DNA of 64,000 bases from Deuterostichococcus epilithicus (taxonomy: Eukaryota; Chlorophyta; Trebouxiophyceae; Prasiolales; Stichococcaceae): positions 310,001 through 374,000 of the forward strand of contig JAVTLE010000007.1 of NCBI GenBank assembly GCA_033439295.1, given 5' to 3'. Below are positions 45,266 through 57,600 of this stretch, piece after piece. The notes below the pieces were generated by a model, which saw nothing but the letters and a program-made list of their open reading frames with translations, was not told where the DNA came from and made no database searches. The position numbers and the translations under genes were made by a program. Numbering within the stretch: the first letter of the stretch is position 1; every line of letters begins with the position of its first letter.

Positions 45266-46929
45266 CGACACCATCGCCGACACCATCGCCGGCGTCACGA
45301 GAGCCCTCCTACTCGCCTCTGGCTATGCCGACGCAGAGTTCCAGGTGCTGGCAGAGATGCTGGGCGGCGCTCGCCTGCCGGCCCACCTGCAGACCGTGCA
45401 CGGCAACACCTCCGTCGTGAGGGCGATCGTGCGCATGGAGGACCTCGCGCACGGATTATGCCCTCGAGTCCAGGACATCCACCGGGGCGACCACGCCGGC
45501 CCCATCATTGTCAGCGCCACCTTCGCCGGCGACCAGGACATTCTCATCCGCCCCTCCTGCCCACAGCACCGCCAGCACCNGCCCCCGCCNCCACNACCAC
45601 CGCCACCCGCCGCCACCGCCACGCCGACGCCCTNGGGCTGCAGCCCGGGAGCCCACCGCCGCAGCGGCTCCGCCGCCGCTGCCGCCGGCGCAGACGTAGC
45701 AGAGCCCATGAGCGACACGGAGGCGGCCGCCGTCGGCACCGGCAGCGACCACCCTATGCTTGGCAATGGCGACTCCAGCGAGGCACCCGCCTCCACGCGC
45801 GGCGACGGCTGCACCGACACGGTGTCAGACACCGACGACCCAGCGCCGCCCCCGACACAGCGCCGACGCACAGATGGCGTGATGGAGGTCACAGGCACAG
45901 ACACCAGCCTGCCCCTTGCGACGCCGGCTCTCACAGATGCCGTCGTCGACGCTCACCTCGCCGCCATGGACACCAACCTCGCCGCCATGGACAGCTCCGC
46001 CCGGGCGGCGCAGCAGGTGGCCAGCTATGCGGTGGATTTAATTCCACTTTCACAACCAACCTTCCGGTCAAAGGTTCTTTCACTTTTCACGCTCCACCAC
46101 CCCCAAGTGGCTGGAGCCAGTGCTCTGGCGGACATGGACCACCTGCGGTAGCGGGAGCGCCATCCCCGGTGCGCTGCTGCCGGCATTGGACCGCATCCTC
46201 CGCCATGCCGACGGCGACCGCTCCCCCGCCGGCCACTGGGTTCCCCACACCGACGCCGACATTGTCATCGCGTCGGTGCCCGACTCTTACATGATGGCAG
46301 CGGGCCACTATGCCCTCGTGGCGGAGGTGCTGACCGCCGATGGCACGGAGGCTGAGGCCCCTGTGGACTACATCCTGAGCTCCTGGGCCGCCTCCCTGCC
46401 GGAGTCCTCCCTAGCCCGCCACCGCACCCACGGCGTCGCCCTCACACCGGCAGAGCTAGAGTCTCTCACAGCGGCCGCCGACCGCTGGCGGTGCCAGAGG
46501 GCTGATGGCCAGACCACCTACGCCGACATCCTCCGCATCAGCAGGGAGCCCAGGCCTGAGACCTCCAGTTCCATTCCGCCGCCGGACCAGCCTGAGCAGC
46601 CCTGGCAGCAGCCGACCCGCCGGAGACGCATGGTCCGCGCCGCCGCCGCCGAGCCCGCCGTTGGGCTGCGGAGCACACGGTGGGTGCAGGCGCTCAGACT
46701 GCCCACCCGGCGCACACGGTCGCCGCCGTCGACGGGCACCCGCCAGCCTCCGGCCGCCAGCGCTCTCACGCCGCCGACCGTCACCCGGAGCGGCCGGACC
46801 AGCCACCCCCCCGCCCCCTACTGGCTCGGCTCGCTCACCGCCTGGGCGACAGACCGGGCGTCCTGCGCCACCCCCTCCACCCCACATTCTGGCCGCGGCG
46901 CCGTGAGGCGCCGCAACGGGGCGCCATGA
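45266..46929 (+). other. Unrecognised open frames split by a SINE-like fragment
   Basis: The left part encodes LLLASGYADAEFQVLAEMLG, HGNTSVVRAIVRMEDLAHGL and later an acidic Ser/Thr-rich stretch. The right part encodes HWVPHTDADIVIASVPDSYM and VDYILSSWAASLPESSLARH before a Pro/Arg-rich tail and stop at 46927-46929. The two parts are in different frames with the SINE-like piece between. No domain is recognised; it may be the ORF1 or gene of another element. Confidence 0.35.
46028..46106 (+). mobile_element. SINE-like repeat, 3' fragment
   Basis: Only the last 79 bp are present, from GTGGATTTAATTCCACTTTC to CTCCACCACCCCC. The absent 5' part is as expected from 5' truncation during reverse transcription. 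Confidence 0.65.
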
Positions 46930-46964
46930 GCGCCCACGCCGACCGCCCCCGCCTGCGCCGACCG

Positions 46965-49095
46965 CCCCCGTGCAGACAAAAAGCCGCTGTATGTATGTTA
47001 CGTTGACTTCAAAAAGCATATGACACCATTCCACGTGATTTGCTGTGGCACAAACTGCAGCGCATCGGGGTGCATGGGGACTTCTTGCGGGCGGTGCAGG
47101 CTTTGTATGCGGAGGTGCCCATGGGGGTGCAGTTTGCTGACGGCATGTCTGCCACGTTCGATTCCCTGCTAGGTGTGAAACAGGGCTGCCCACTTTCTCC
47201 AACCCTGTTTGGCATCTTCATTGATGACTTCCAGGCTGAGCTCGAAGCCGGCTCCGCCGGCTTCGCTCTTCCCACACTGTCCGGCGTGCAGACGCCGGCA
47301 CTCTTCTACGCGGACGACCTGGCACTGGTGTCCACCACCGTCGCCGGCCTGCAGGCGCAGCTGGACCTCTTGCAGGCCTACAGCAAGCGCTGGCGGCTCA
47401 CCGTCAACGTTAAGAAGACGAAGGTGGTGGTTTACACCACCACCGCGCGCGGCGCAGTGGCGGCGCCACAGCTCACCTACATGTCCGCCCCCATCGAGGT
47501 GCTTGACACGTTCAGGTACCTGGGGTTGACCTGCACAGCACGAAGCCATTTGCTTCAAGCGCAGCGGACCGGGCGGCGTCCGCCCGACGCGCCGCGCTCG
47601 CACTGCATAATCGCTGTCGTGATCTCGGGCTGCGTGATCCTGCACTGCTCATGCATCTCTTTGACGCACTTGTGCGCCCGGTGATGTTGGTACGGTGTGG
47701 AGACTTGGGGGCCTGGGGCGCTGTGTGGCAAGGCCAGCGGCATGGAGGCTTGTAAGAAAGTGCAGAGGAGCTTTTTGCGGGCTCTTCTTGGCGTGCGTGC
47801 ATGCACGCCCAAGGCGGCGCTACTCGGCGAGGCGGGCCGCTTTGAGGCGGCGCACACAGCAGTGACGCTGATCTGCCGCTTCTGGAACCGGCTGGTGGAC
47901 ATGCCCGACACGCGGCTCACCAAGCAGGCGTTCCTCGAGAACGTCAGCATGGCCGGCCGCAGCGGCGGCATCCACTCGGCCTGCTGGACAGCCCAGATGG
48001 CCCCGTTCCTGGACTTCATGTCTGCCATTGTTGACAGTGTGCCGCAGCACATCGACCCTGACGCAGCCACGGCGGTGCTGCAGCGCCGACACTTTGAGTC
48101 GGTGAATGGCAGCGACGCCCGCAAGGTACGCGAGTGGCTGCAGATTCGGGGCCCTCTGGCTTTTGGTGCCTACGAACCAGCTATGTATCTGCAGGCGGTG
48201 GCCTCCAGGACCGGCCGCGTTCGGCTGGCGCAGTTTCGCACCGGCTCCCATTGGCTGCGGGTGGAGACAGGGCGGTGGGCTGGGTTGCCGCGCGAGCAGC
48301 GCAGCTGTCAGCGCTGCGACAGCAGCGAGGTTGATGACGCAGAGCACATGCTCTGGGGGTGTTCTGCTCTGCTAGACCAGCGCCTCCAGCACGTGGAGCT
48401 GTTCAGCCGGGGCGACGCCACAGTCGAGGCGTTCATGCAGCAGGACCCTGCCAGCTTGGGGGTGTTTCTGCGGCATTGCGCCGATCGCTGCGCGGAGCTA
48501 GTGGGCTGGGGCTCGAGCTCTCAATGAGGCCTATCATCATCATGCTTTCGAGGCAGAGGGCACCTTGCTGTCGGGACTTTCGGGGCCGGCATGGGGGTAG
48601 ATGGCAATTTCATTCTCTGTGTTTGGGTTTCGGAGTGGTGTGCCATAGCGCTCGCGGAATCCTGCGATGGGAGCGGCTAGCTCAGATGCCGGGGGCACTT
48701 TAGGCATGTTGCGTAGTCAGACATCCCGCAGCCTTGGCAGCGGGAGGTCAGGCCTAGCAGGTGTTTTTCAGTCCTTGGCTTTTGTGTTTGGCCTGTTTCC
48801 ACCAGCATGCAGGGCGCCTCACGGCGTTTCCAGTCCAAGCGAGCCAGAGAGCTCGGCGCTTTGCGCGCAACTGGCCCTGTATGTCTGCACGGGTTTTACT
48901 GGGTTTACCCGCGGGTGCTGTGGCACATGACTCTGTGACTGGACATGGTTGCCGATGTCGTTTCGATCTGCTCGACGCCCTTTCCGTTTGTTCCCTCAGC
49001 TTGTCGCTTGCTGTTGCGCATTCCGACCGCCTTCGGGCCTGTGCTATAGTCAGCCACTTGACTGCACAGTATGTAACCAAGTCTAAGTCCAAGAC
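46965..49095 (+). mobile_element. LINE copy D', RT to 3' end
   Basis: Mirror partner of copy D but longer at its 5' side, because it begins in the spacer. RT motif A is out of frame with the rest: the A run in the FKKAYD codons has five A here and six in other copies. QGCPLSP and FYADDLALV follow in one frame; the same one-base change as in copy D then shifts the frame near 47524. The ORF from 47697 to 48527 carries the post-RT region and zinc knuckle. Confidence 0.85.
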
Positions 49096-49580
49096 CCAAG
49101 CGCGAGGTGGCCCCGACCTCCTCACGCAATGCCTCCCAAACCGCAGGTCCCTTCCCAACTAGTGCTGAGCTGCCCTCTGGCGGAATGTAGCATGCAAACA
49201 TGTATGCATCCTCCTCCTGCCCGATGCAGCCATCAAGACACAACAAGGCATAGCAGCCCTGTGGCCCTGTCGACAGCACCGTGACCTTTAGTCAGCGCGT
49301 CAGCGACGTAGACGGCGATGCCGCCTCGCGTGCCGCCGTGCTGAAGCTTTCGGCTCCGAGGCAGATTGAGGATGGCGGTGTAGCCTGCCAGCTCCGGCGC
49401 GTCAGCGCCCTCCCGCAGCCAGGTCTCCGTGAACACCAGAACGTCGTAGGCCGCTCCCTGGATGGCCTGCGTGATAGCAAACGCATTTCTTGAGAGCCAG
49501 CCATGGACGTTCAGGTGCAACACGGACAATGAGCTGTGAGGGGACCGGACGGCACCGGGCTCAGCCCGGCCCCAACACCC

Positions 49581-50996
49581 CTAGCAGACATCGATGCGTG
49601 CAGCAGCAGGCATGGTGGTGGGGTCGGCGGCCGCCGCAGCCGTCGGAGGGGTAAAGCCCTCTGCCGGCGCCTGGACGTCCGGCGATGCAGTGGGTGCAGA
49701 CTCGTCATGCAGGACACTGAAGAATGATGGCACTCCCAGGGGGACTGCAACAGGAAGAGGGCGGAAAGCGCGGTGAATCGGCGAGCGCCGCTGGTCGGCG
49801 ATGCGCTGTCGGGCGAAGTCCAGCGCGGCCTTGGCCGCGCGGCGCGCGGTCGCCACCTCCTGCGGCGTGAGCAGCTGCTCTTGGCGACGTGCTAGTCGCA
49901 GCTGCGCGGCGGCGCCGCGCTGCTGCGGCGGCAGGCTGCGGTAGATGCTGACGGGGCAGTCGTGCGGCAGCAGCGCCTTGGCGCTGCGCAACGCACGCTC
50001 GACAGACCGGTCCGCGAGCCGGAAGACCGCCAGGCCATCGCGGTGCCCGCTGACGCGCAGCACCGTGATGAGCGGTGCTGCGTCAGCCATGCCGAGGCTC
50101 TCGGCGGCAAAATCTGCCACTGCCGCGTGCGCCGCATCGCGGCTGCTGCCGGCGGCAAAGTCGAGTCCAGAGATGACCCAATCGGGGCTCTGTGGCGCTG
50201 ACGCTGGCTGCTGCAGCTGCGAGCTGTGCGGTGGAGCCGCGGCCGCGGCTGCCGGCCCTGAGGCCGGCGTCGGCGGCGCTGCCCGGCAGATGGCCTGGGC
50301 GTGCGGCCCGTCCAGCGCCGCTGTGGGCTTGGGGCCAGCCGCCTGCGCAACGCCGTAGCTCGCCGCGGGCGCCTGCACGACCTGCACCGTCAAGCTGACG
50401 ACCTCCGTCACCTGCACCACAATGCGCACCCTGTCAGCGTCACTCGCCGCTACCTGAGCGCGCAAGCGAGCCACCTCATTCTCAGCCGTCCTGGCACGCA
50501 AGAGCAAGCTAGTCAGCTCTGCGTGGAAGGGTGGCTGCGAACTAGAGAACACGTGCGTGCTAGACTCGGACAGGTTCTGCAATGCGGAGGCATGCCGCTC
50601 CGAAGCCTGCTGCAGCCGCTGCTGAGCGGCTGGCTGCTGCTGTGGCTCCGTGGGGGGCTGCGATGCAGGCGCGCAGGACAGGGACGACGATGCGTCACTG
50701 ACATGAGGGGCAGGGAAGGAAGGCAGGTCTGCTGCGGTTGCCGCTGCCGGGGCTGCTGTCGTCTCCACGCCAGACGATGCAAAGTGGCGACGAAGCTGCT
50801 CCCGAATCGTCTCCTCCGATGCGCCTGGACGCACGGAGACAGAGTATTTCTTGGCTAACCGCTGCAGATCTGTGCGACTGGTGCTGGCTGACGTGGCCAA
50901 CCGACAGTCAGCCACAAGCTGCACAGAAAGCGTGTCAGGGCGGCGTGAGCGCGTGGCTGTGCTTATGATGCAAGTGCAGCAGCAAGCGTGGAGCAA
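49581..50996 (-). CDS. LINE ORF1 protein, right copy
   Basis: Mirror of 41105-42520. The translation is identical apart from the residues at the left arm's ambiguous base, where this copy reads QQRGAAAQLRLA. This arm has no N in the gene, so it is the better reference for the protein. Confidence 0.6.
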   Translation of the reverse strand: MLHACCCTCIISTATRSRRPDTLSVQLVADCRLATSASTSRTDLQRLAKKYSVSVRPGASEETIREQLRRHFASSGVETTAAPAAATAADLPSFPAPHVSDASSSLSCAPASQPPTEPQQQPAAQQRLQQASERHASALQNLSESSTHVFSSSQPPFHAELTSLLLRARTAENEVARLRAQVAASDADRVRIVVQVTEVVSLTVQVVQAPAASYGVAQAAGPKPTAALDGPHAQAICRAAPPTPASGPAAAAAAPPHSSQLQQPASAPQSPDWVISGLDFAAGSSRDAAHAAVADFAAESLGMADAAPLITVLRVSGHRDGLAVFRLADRSVERALRSAKALLPHDCPVSIYRSLPPQQRGAAAQLRLARRQEQLLTPQEVATARRAAKAALDFARQRIADQRRSPIHRAFRPLPVAVPLGVPSFFSVLHDESAPTASPDVQAPAEGFTPPTAAAAADPTTMPAAARIDVC

Positions 50997-53900
50997 TCAG
51001 GACGGTGTGCGTAAGCCGGCCAGCTGCACGTCCGTCTTAAGGCGCGGCGGCTCGCGAGCCGGCGGCGGCGGCATTGCTGGCCGGCGGCGCGGGCGCCGCC
51101 GTTGCGAGGTCGGGCTGGCTGCGGAGCGACGCTCTATCTGCAAGACCACAGTAAGGTGGTCCGACTCCGGCGCCGGCAGCACCTGCAAAGACTGAATAAA
51201 GGGCATGGCGTCAGGGCTGGCCAGCACATAGTCGATGTGGCTGCTGCCCTCCTGACTCTGGCTGACAAAAGTAACCTGCGTCAGGGTCGATGTGCTGCGG
51301 CACACCGTCAACAATGGGGGACATGAAGTCCAGGAACGAGGCCACCTGGGCAGCCCAGCAGGCCGAGTGGATGCCGCCGCCGCGGCCGGCCATGCTGACG
51401 TTCTCGAGGAACGCCTGCTTGGTGAGCCGCGTGTCGGGCATGTCCACCAGCCGGTTCCAGAAGCGGCAGATCAGCGTCACTGCTGTGTGCGTCGCCTCAA
51501 AGCGGCCCGCCTCGCCGAGTAGCGCCGCCTTTTTTTTGTTTATTTGGTTTTTACAGTGGGCGTCCCGACCAAAGCCAAGTCCAAGAACAAGGCAATGCGG
51601 CACAATGCGGCATCCCACGTGTGAACGAGGGCGCGGCGGGGTGAATCTCCAAAGGAATCGTCGTTCGAAAAATGTCGGTGGAGGACTCTGAAACCACTGG
51701 GGAATGCAGGTCCTATGAGACTAGCGAAAGGCAATACTCCCGATGAGGCTGAACTATCTGACGGTCCTGCAAGTGCGGGGTCACGGCGGCGGCAGCAAAG
51801 CCATGCACACGCGGCTGGAACGATCCGCTGACAAAGCGCGCTAGATAAGACGTGGAGCCAAAGTCTGTACGTGCCACGGCACCCGCGGGTAAACCCAGTA
51901 AACCCCGCGCAGACATGCAGGCCGGTAGCGCACAAGGCGCCGAGCTCTGTGGCTTGCTGGGGCCGTTCCGCCGCAAGGCGTCCTGCATGCTGGTGGAAGC
52001 AACCGAGCCCAAGGTAACAGAGGGCTGGCGCTCGCAATGGCTGACATCTAGGCGGCTGACGCCGCCAGCTATCGGCTAACGCGCAACGCCGGGCACCCAA
52101 GTCATCTGTGGTCGACGCCTCCATGGCAGCGGGTTCCGCGTGTGCCTGGCTCTAGATGAGTCCGTGCTATCGGTGGAATCCGGTCTTCTTCCATGTGCTC
52201 TCCCTCTAAGTCTCGGTGATGATGATGGTGATGGTGACGGCGACGGTTGGATGTTTTTCTTCGTGTTTGCGTGTGTGGTGTGGATGGTGACGATGATGGT
52301 GAGGGTGAAGGTGCCAGCGGGGTGATGCGGCGGTACAGTGGTGACGGTGACGAGGCGGCGGGTAGGAAGGCGGTGGGAGGATGGCAAGGAGCAAGCGGTG
52401 GCAGTGTCGGCGGGTGGCGGCGTGCGGCATGTGGTGGCGGGTGGGGGGTGACAGGAGGTGGCGGCTGACTGTGGCGAGCGGCGGCTAGAAACGAGTGGTG
52501 GTGAGTGATGGGTGGTCGTGAGTGTTCGAAAACACTGTGTGGGCGGTGGCGAGTGTTTAGAAACACTGTTTGTGCGGCAAGTGGCGGGTGGCGGGTGGCG
52601 GATGGCGGCGGGTGACGGGCGGTGGGTGCCGGGTGGCAAGCCAACAAAGTGGCAGGTGGCAGGTGGTAGGCGGCAGGCAGGTGGCAGGTGGCGGCGGCAT
52701 GTGGCGGTGAGCAGTGGATGGTGAGGAGTGCCAGGTGGTGGGCTGCGGCGGGTGGTGGTGGCGGGTGGCAGGTGGCGGATGACGGCGGGTGACGGGCGGT
52801 GGGTGCCGGGTGGCAAGCGCACAAAGAAGCATGTGGCAGGTGGTAGGCGGCAGGTGGCAAGTGGCAGGTGGCGGCGGCACGTGGTGGTGAGTGGTGGATG
52901 GTGGGGAGTGCCGGGTGGTGGGCTGCGGCGCTGNGGCGGGNGGCGGGTGGCGGATGGCGGCGGGTGACGGGCGGTGGGTGCCGGATGGCAAGCCAGCAAA
53001 GAAGTAGGTGGCAGGTGGTGGGCGGCAGGTGGCAGGTGGCGGCAGCAAGTGGCGGTGACGGTGGATGGTGGGCTGCAGCGGGTGGTGGTGGCAGGGGGGG
53101 TGGTGGCAGGAGGTGGCGGCTAAAGGTGGCAAGCGGCGGCAGGTGGCGGCTAGAGACGAGGGGTGGTGAGTGATGGGTGGTCGTGAGTGTTCGAAAACAC
53201 TGTGTGGGCGGTGGCGTGTGTTCAGAACCCTGTTTGTACGGCGGGTGGCGAGTGGCGGATGGCGGCGGGTGACGGGCGGTGGGTGTCGGGTGGCAAGCTA
53301 GTAGAGAGCATAGTGGCAGGTGGTAGGCGGTAGTAGCGCCGCCTTGGGCGTGCCTGCACGCACGCCAAGAAGAGCCCGCAAAAAGCTCCTCTGCACTTTC
53401 TCACAAGCCTCCATGCCGCTGGCCTTGCCACACAGCGCCCCAGGCCCCCAAAGTCTCCACACCGTAGAGCATCATTGGGCGCACAAGTGCGTCAAAGAGA
53501 CAAACAAACCAACAAAAACCCCGCCACTATGCTCTCTACTAGCTTGCCACCCGACACCCACCGCCCGTCACCCGCCGTCATCCGCCACCCGCCACCCGCC
53601 CACACAGTGTTTTCGAACACTCACGACCACCCATCACTCACCACCCCTCGTCCCTGCCACCGCTTGCCGCCGTCAGCCGCCACCTCCTGNCACCCCCCAC
53701 CCGCCACCACATGCCGCACGCCGCCACCCGCCGACACTGCCACCGCTTGCTCCTTGCCATCCTCCCACTCCCTTCCTACCCGCCGCCTCGTCACCGTCAC
53801 CACCGTACCGCCGCATCACCCCGCTGGCACCTTCACCCTCACTGCCATCGTCACCATCCACACCACACACGCAAACACGAAGAAAAACATCCAACCGTCG

Positions 53901-54906
53901 CCGTCACCATCACCATCATCATCACCGAGACTTAGAGGGAGAGCACATGGAAGAAGACCGGATTCCACCGATAGCACGGACTCATCTAGAGCCAGGCACC
54001 CGCGGAACCCGCTGCCATGGAGGCGTCGACCACAGATGACTGGGGTGCCCGGCGTTGCGCGTTAGCCGATAGCTGGCGGCGTCAGCCACCTAGATGTCAG
54101 CCATTGCGAGCGCCAGCCCTCTGTTACCTTGGGCTCGATTGCTTTCACCAGCATGCAGGACGCCTTGCGGCGGAACGGTCCCAGCGAGCCACAGAGCTCG
54201 GCGCCTTGTGCGCTACCGGCCTGCATGTCTGCGCGGGGTTTACTGGGTTTACCCGCGGGTGCCGTGGCACATAGAGACTTTGGCTCCACGTCTTATCTAG
54301 CGCGCTAGTTTGTCAGCGGATCGTTCCAGCCGCGTGTGCATGGCTTTGCTGCCGCCGCCGCCGTGACCCGGCACTTGCAGGACCGTCGGATAGTTCAGCC
54401 TCATCGGGACTATTGCCTTTCGCTAGTCTCATAGGACCTGCATTCCCCAGTGGTTCAGAGTCCTCCACCGACATTTTTCGAACGACGATTCCTTTGGAGA
54501 TTCACCCTGCCGCGCCCTCGTTCACACGTGGGATGCCGCATTGTGCCGCATTGCCTTGTTCTAGGACTTGGCTTTTGTCTGGACGCCCACTGTAAAAACC
54601 AAGCAAAAAAACAAAAAGCCGCTCCCATCGCAGGATTCCGCGAGCGCTATGGCACACCACTCCGAAACCCAAACACAGAGAATGAAATCGCCATCTACCC
54701 CCATGCCGACCCCAAAAGTCCCGACAGCAAGGTGCCCTCTGCCTCGAAAGCATGATGATGATAGGCCTCATTGAGAGCTCGAGCCCAAGCCCACTAGCTC
54801 CGCGCTGCGATCGGCGCAATGCCGCAGAAACACCCCCAAGCTGGCAGGGTCCTGCTGCATGAACGCCTCGACCGTGGCGTCGCCCCGGCTGCACAAATCC
54901 ACGTGC

Positions 54907-55194
54907 TGGTTGGAAAACGGAAAAATTGTGGTTGACAAACGGAAAAATACCCATGGGGTCTCGAGTTCGATTCGTCATGCGGACAAAAAAAAGGAGTGAA
55001 TTGGGTCATAGTCATACATATGACTGCCCTGCTTTCGCATTGCTTCGGCAATCACCCATCGCTATCGATCACCTTCGGGTGACACGCCACCATCTCTTGG
55101 TTGTGTATATAAGTGGATTTAATTCCACTTTCACAACCAACCTTCCGGTCAAAGGTTCTTTCACTTTTCACGCTCCACCACCCCCCAACCCAAT
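54907..55194 (+). mobile_element. SINE-like repeat, copy 4 (mirror of copy 3)
   Basis: Same as 36908-37195 in reverse, within LINE sequence. The start of the 691-codon open frame at 54926 lies in this repeat. Confidence 0.6.
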
Positions 55195-55411
55195 GGGAGC
55201 CGGTGCGAAACTGCGCCAGCCGAACACGGCCGGTCCTGGAGGCCACCGCCTGCAAAAACATAGCTGGTTCGTAGGCACCAAAAGCCAGAGGGCCCCGAAT
55301 CTGCAGCCACTCGCGTACCTTGCGGGCGTCGCTGCCATTCACCGACTCAAAGTGTCGGCGCTGCAGCACCGTCGTGGCTGCGTCAGGGTCGATGTGCTGC
55401 GGCACACCGTC

Positions 55412-57001
55412 AACCACCGCACCATTGACCAGGTGTTTGTGCTCTGCACGCTCATTGAGCGAGCCCGTGCAGACAAAAAGCCGCTGTATGTATGTTACGT
55501 TGACTTCAAAAAAGCATATGACACCATTCCACGTGACCTGCTGTGGCACAAATTGCAACGCATCGGGGTGCATGGGGACTTCTTGCGGGCGGTGCAGGCT
55601 TTGTATGCGGAGGTGCCCATGGGGGTGCAGTTTGCTGACGGCATGTCTGCCACGTTCGATTCCCTGCTAGGTGTGAAACAGGGCTGCCCACTTTCTCCAA
55701 CCCTGTTTGGCATCTTCATTGATGACTTCCAGGCTAAGCTCGAAGCCGGCTCCGCCGGCTTCGCCCTTCCCACACTGTCCGGCGTGCAGACGCCGGCACT
55801 CTTCTACGCGGACGACCTGGCACTGGTGTCCACCACCGTCGCCGGCCTGCAGGCGCAGCTGGACCTCTTGCAGGCCTACAGCAAGCGCTGGCGGCTCACC
55901 GTCAACGTTAAGAAGACGAAGGTGGTGGTATACACCACCACCGCGCGCGGCGCAGTGGCGGCGCCACAGCTCACCTGCATGTCCGCCCCCATCGAGGTGC
56001 TTGACACGTTCAGGTACTTGGGGGTTGACCTGCACAACACGAAGCCATTTGCATCGAGCGCAGCGGACCGGGCGACGTCCGCCCGACGCGCCGCGCTCGC
56101 ACTGCATAATCGCTGTCGTGATCTCAGGCTGCATGATCCTGCACTGCTCATGCATCTCTTTGACGCACTTGTGCGCCCGGTGATGTTGTACGGTGTGGAG
56201 ACTTGGGGGCCTGGGGCGCTGTGTGGCAAGGCCAGCGGCATGGAGGCTTGTAAGAAAGTGCAGAGGAGCTTTTTGCGGGCTCTTCTTGGCGTGCGTGCAT
56301 GCACGCCCAAGGCGGCGCTACTCGGCGAGGCGGGCCGCTTTGAGGCGGCGCACACAGCAGTGACGCTGATCTGCCGCTTCTGGAACCGGCTGGTGGACAT
56401 GCCCGACACGCGGCTCACCAAGCAGGCGTTCCTCGAGAACGTCAGCATGGCCGGCCGCAGCGGCGGCATCCACTCGGCCTGCTGGACAGCCCAGATGGCC
56501 TCGTTCCTGGACTTCATGTCTCCCATTGTTGACAGTGTGCCGCAGCACATCGACCCTGACGCAGCCACGGCGGTGCTGCAGCGCCGACACTTTGAGTCGG
56601 TGAATGGCAGCGACGCCCGCAAGGTACGCGAGTGGCTGCAGATTCGGGGCCCTCTGGCTTTTGGTGCCTACGAACCAGCTATGTATCTGCAGGCGGTGGC
56701 CTCCAGGACCGGCCGCGTTCGGCTGGCGCAGTTTCGCACCGGCTCCCATTGGCTGCGGGTGGAGACAGGGCGGTGGGCCGGTCTGCCGCGCGAGCAGCGC
56801 AGCTGTCACCGCTGCGACAGCAGCGAGGTTGATGACGCAGAGCACATGCTCTGGGGGTGTTCTGCTCTGCTAGACCAGCGCCTCCAGCACGTGGAGTTGT
56901 TCAGCCGGGGCGACGCCACGGTCGAGGCGTTCATGCAGCAGGACCCTGCCAGCTTGGGGGTGTTTCTGCGGCATTGCGCCGATCGCTGCGCGGAGCTATA
57001 G
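55412..57001 (+). mobile_element. LINE copy C' (mirror of copy C): RT to C-terminus
   Basis: Carries YVDFKKAYD, QGCPLSP, FYADDLALVS and a CHRC-x9-H-x4-C knuckle without internal stops. It differs from copy C mainly in the last 450 bp, for example ETGRWAG against ETVRWAG and CHRCDSSEVDDAE against CQRCDSGEVDDTE. The N-terminal endonuclease is missing. Confidence 0.85.
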
Positions 57002-57049
57002 CTAGTGGGCTGAGGCTCGAGCTCTCAATGAGGCCTATCATCATCATGC

Positions 57050-57600
57050 TTTCGAGGCAGAGGGCACCTTGCTCTTGGGACTTTTGGGGTCGGCATTGGG
57101 GTAGATGGCGATTTCATTCTCTGTGTTTGGGTTTCGGAGTGGTGTGCCATAGCGCTCGCGGAATCCTGCGATGGGAGCAGCTAGCTCAGGTGCCGGGGGC
57201 ACTTTAGGCATGTTGCGCAGTCAGACATCCCGCAGCCTTGGCAGCGGGAGGTTAGGCCTAGCATGTTGTTTTCAGTCCTTGGCTTTTGTGTTTGGCCTGT
57301 TTCCACCAGCATGCAAGGCGCCTCACGGCGTTTCCGGTCCCAGCGAGCCAGAGAGCTCGGCGCCTTGTGCGCAACTGGTCCTGTATGTCTGCGCGGGGTT
57401 TACTGGGTTTACCCGCGGGTGCTGTGGCACATGACTCTAACACTGGACATGGTTGCCGATGTCGTTTTTTGGTCTGCTCGACGCCCTTTCCGTTTGTTCC
57501 CTCAGCTTGTCGCTTGCTGTTGCGCATTCCGACCGCCTTCGGGCCTGTGCTATAGTCAGCCACTTGACTGCACAGTATGTCACCAAGTCCAAGTCCAAGT
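57050..57600 (+). mobile_element. LINE 3' UTR and hexamer tail outside the right arm
   Basis: The LINE 3' UTR of copy C' continues past the palindrome edge and ends in CCAAGTCCAAGTCCAAGTCC. The left arm's counterpart stops at its edge, so this is where the two flanks diverge. Confidence 0.8.

Larger units (their letters stand above)
44801..47300. repeat. Spacer of the giant inverted repeat (2.5 kb)
   Basis: Unique sequence between the arms. It contains a plus-strand RT fragment (44801-45263) with the same TDD motif lineage as copy A and a TAA in place of the motif-C Tyr codon. Next is unrecognised GC-rich coding-like sequence (45266-46024), a 3' piece of the SINE-like repeat (46028-46106), and a second unrecognised open stretch (46107-46960). 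Last is the start of another RT domain (46965-47300) that continues into the right arm. Ambiguous bases are at 45580, 45590, 45595 and 45634. Confidence 0.85.
47301..57049. repeat. Giant inverted repeat, right arm (9,749 bp)
   Basis: Reverse complement of 35053-44800. Besides the copies entered separately, it holds mirrored CCACC minisatellite (52221-53325), CAAA-tailed elements (51530-52220 minus; 53922-54618 plus), RT fragments (51275-51529 minus; 53327-53510 minus) and endonuclease pieces (50997-51274 and 49096-49535, minus). It has ambiguous bases at 52934, 52941 and 53690. The last is the exact mirror of the N at 38412. Confidence 0.92.

Noticed and set aside
54926-57001. 691-codon open frames here and at 35101-37176 as intact genes
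   Set aside because: The first 150 or so codons come from a SINE-like repeat and an unrelated LINE piece, so the frames are chimeras of repeats rather than designed ORFs.
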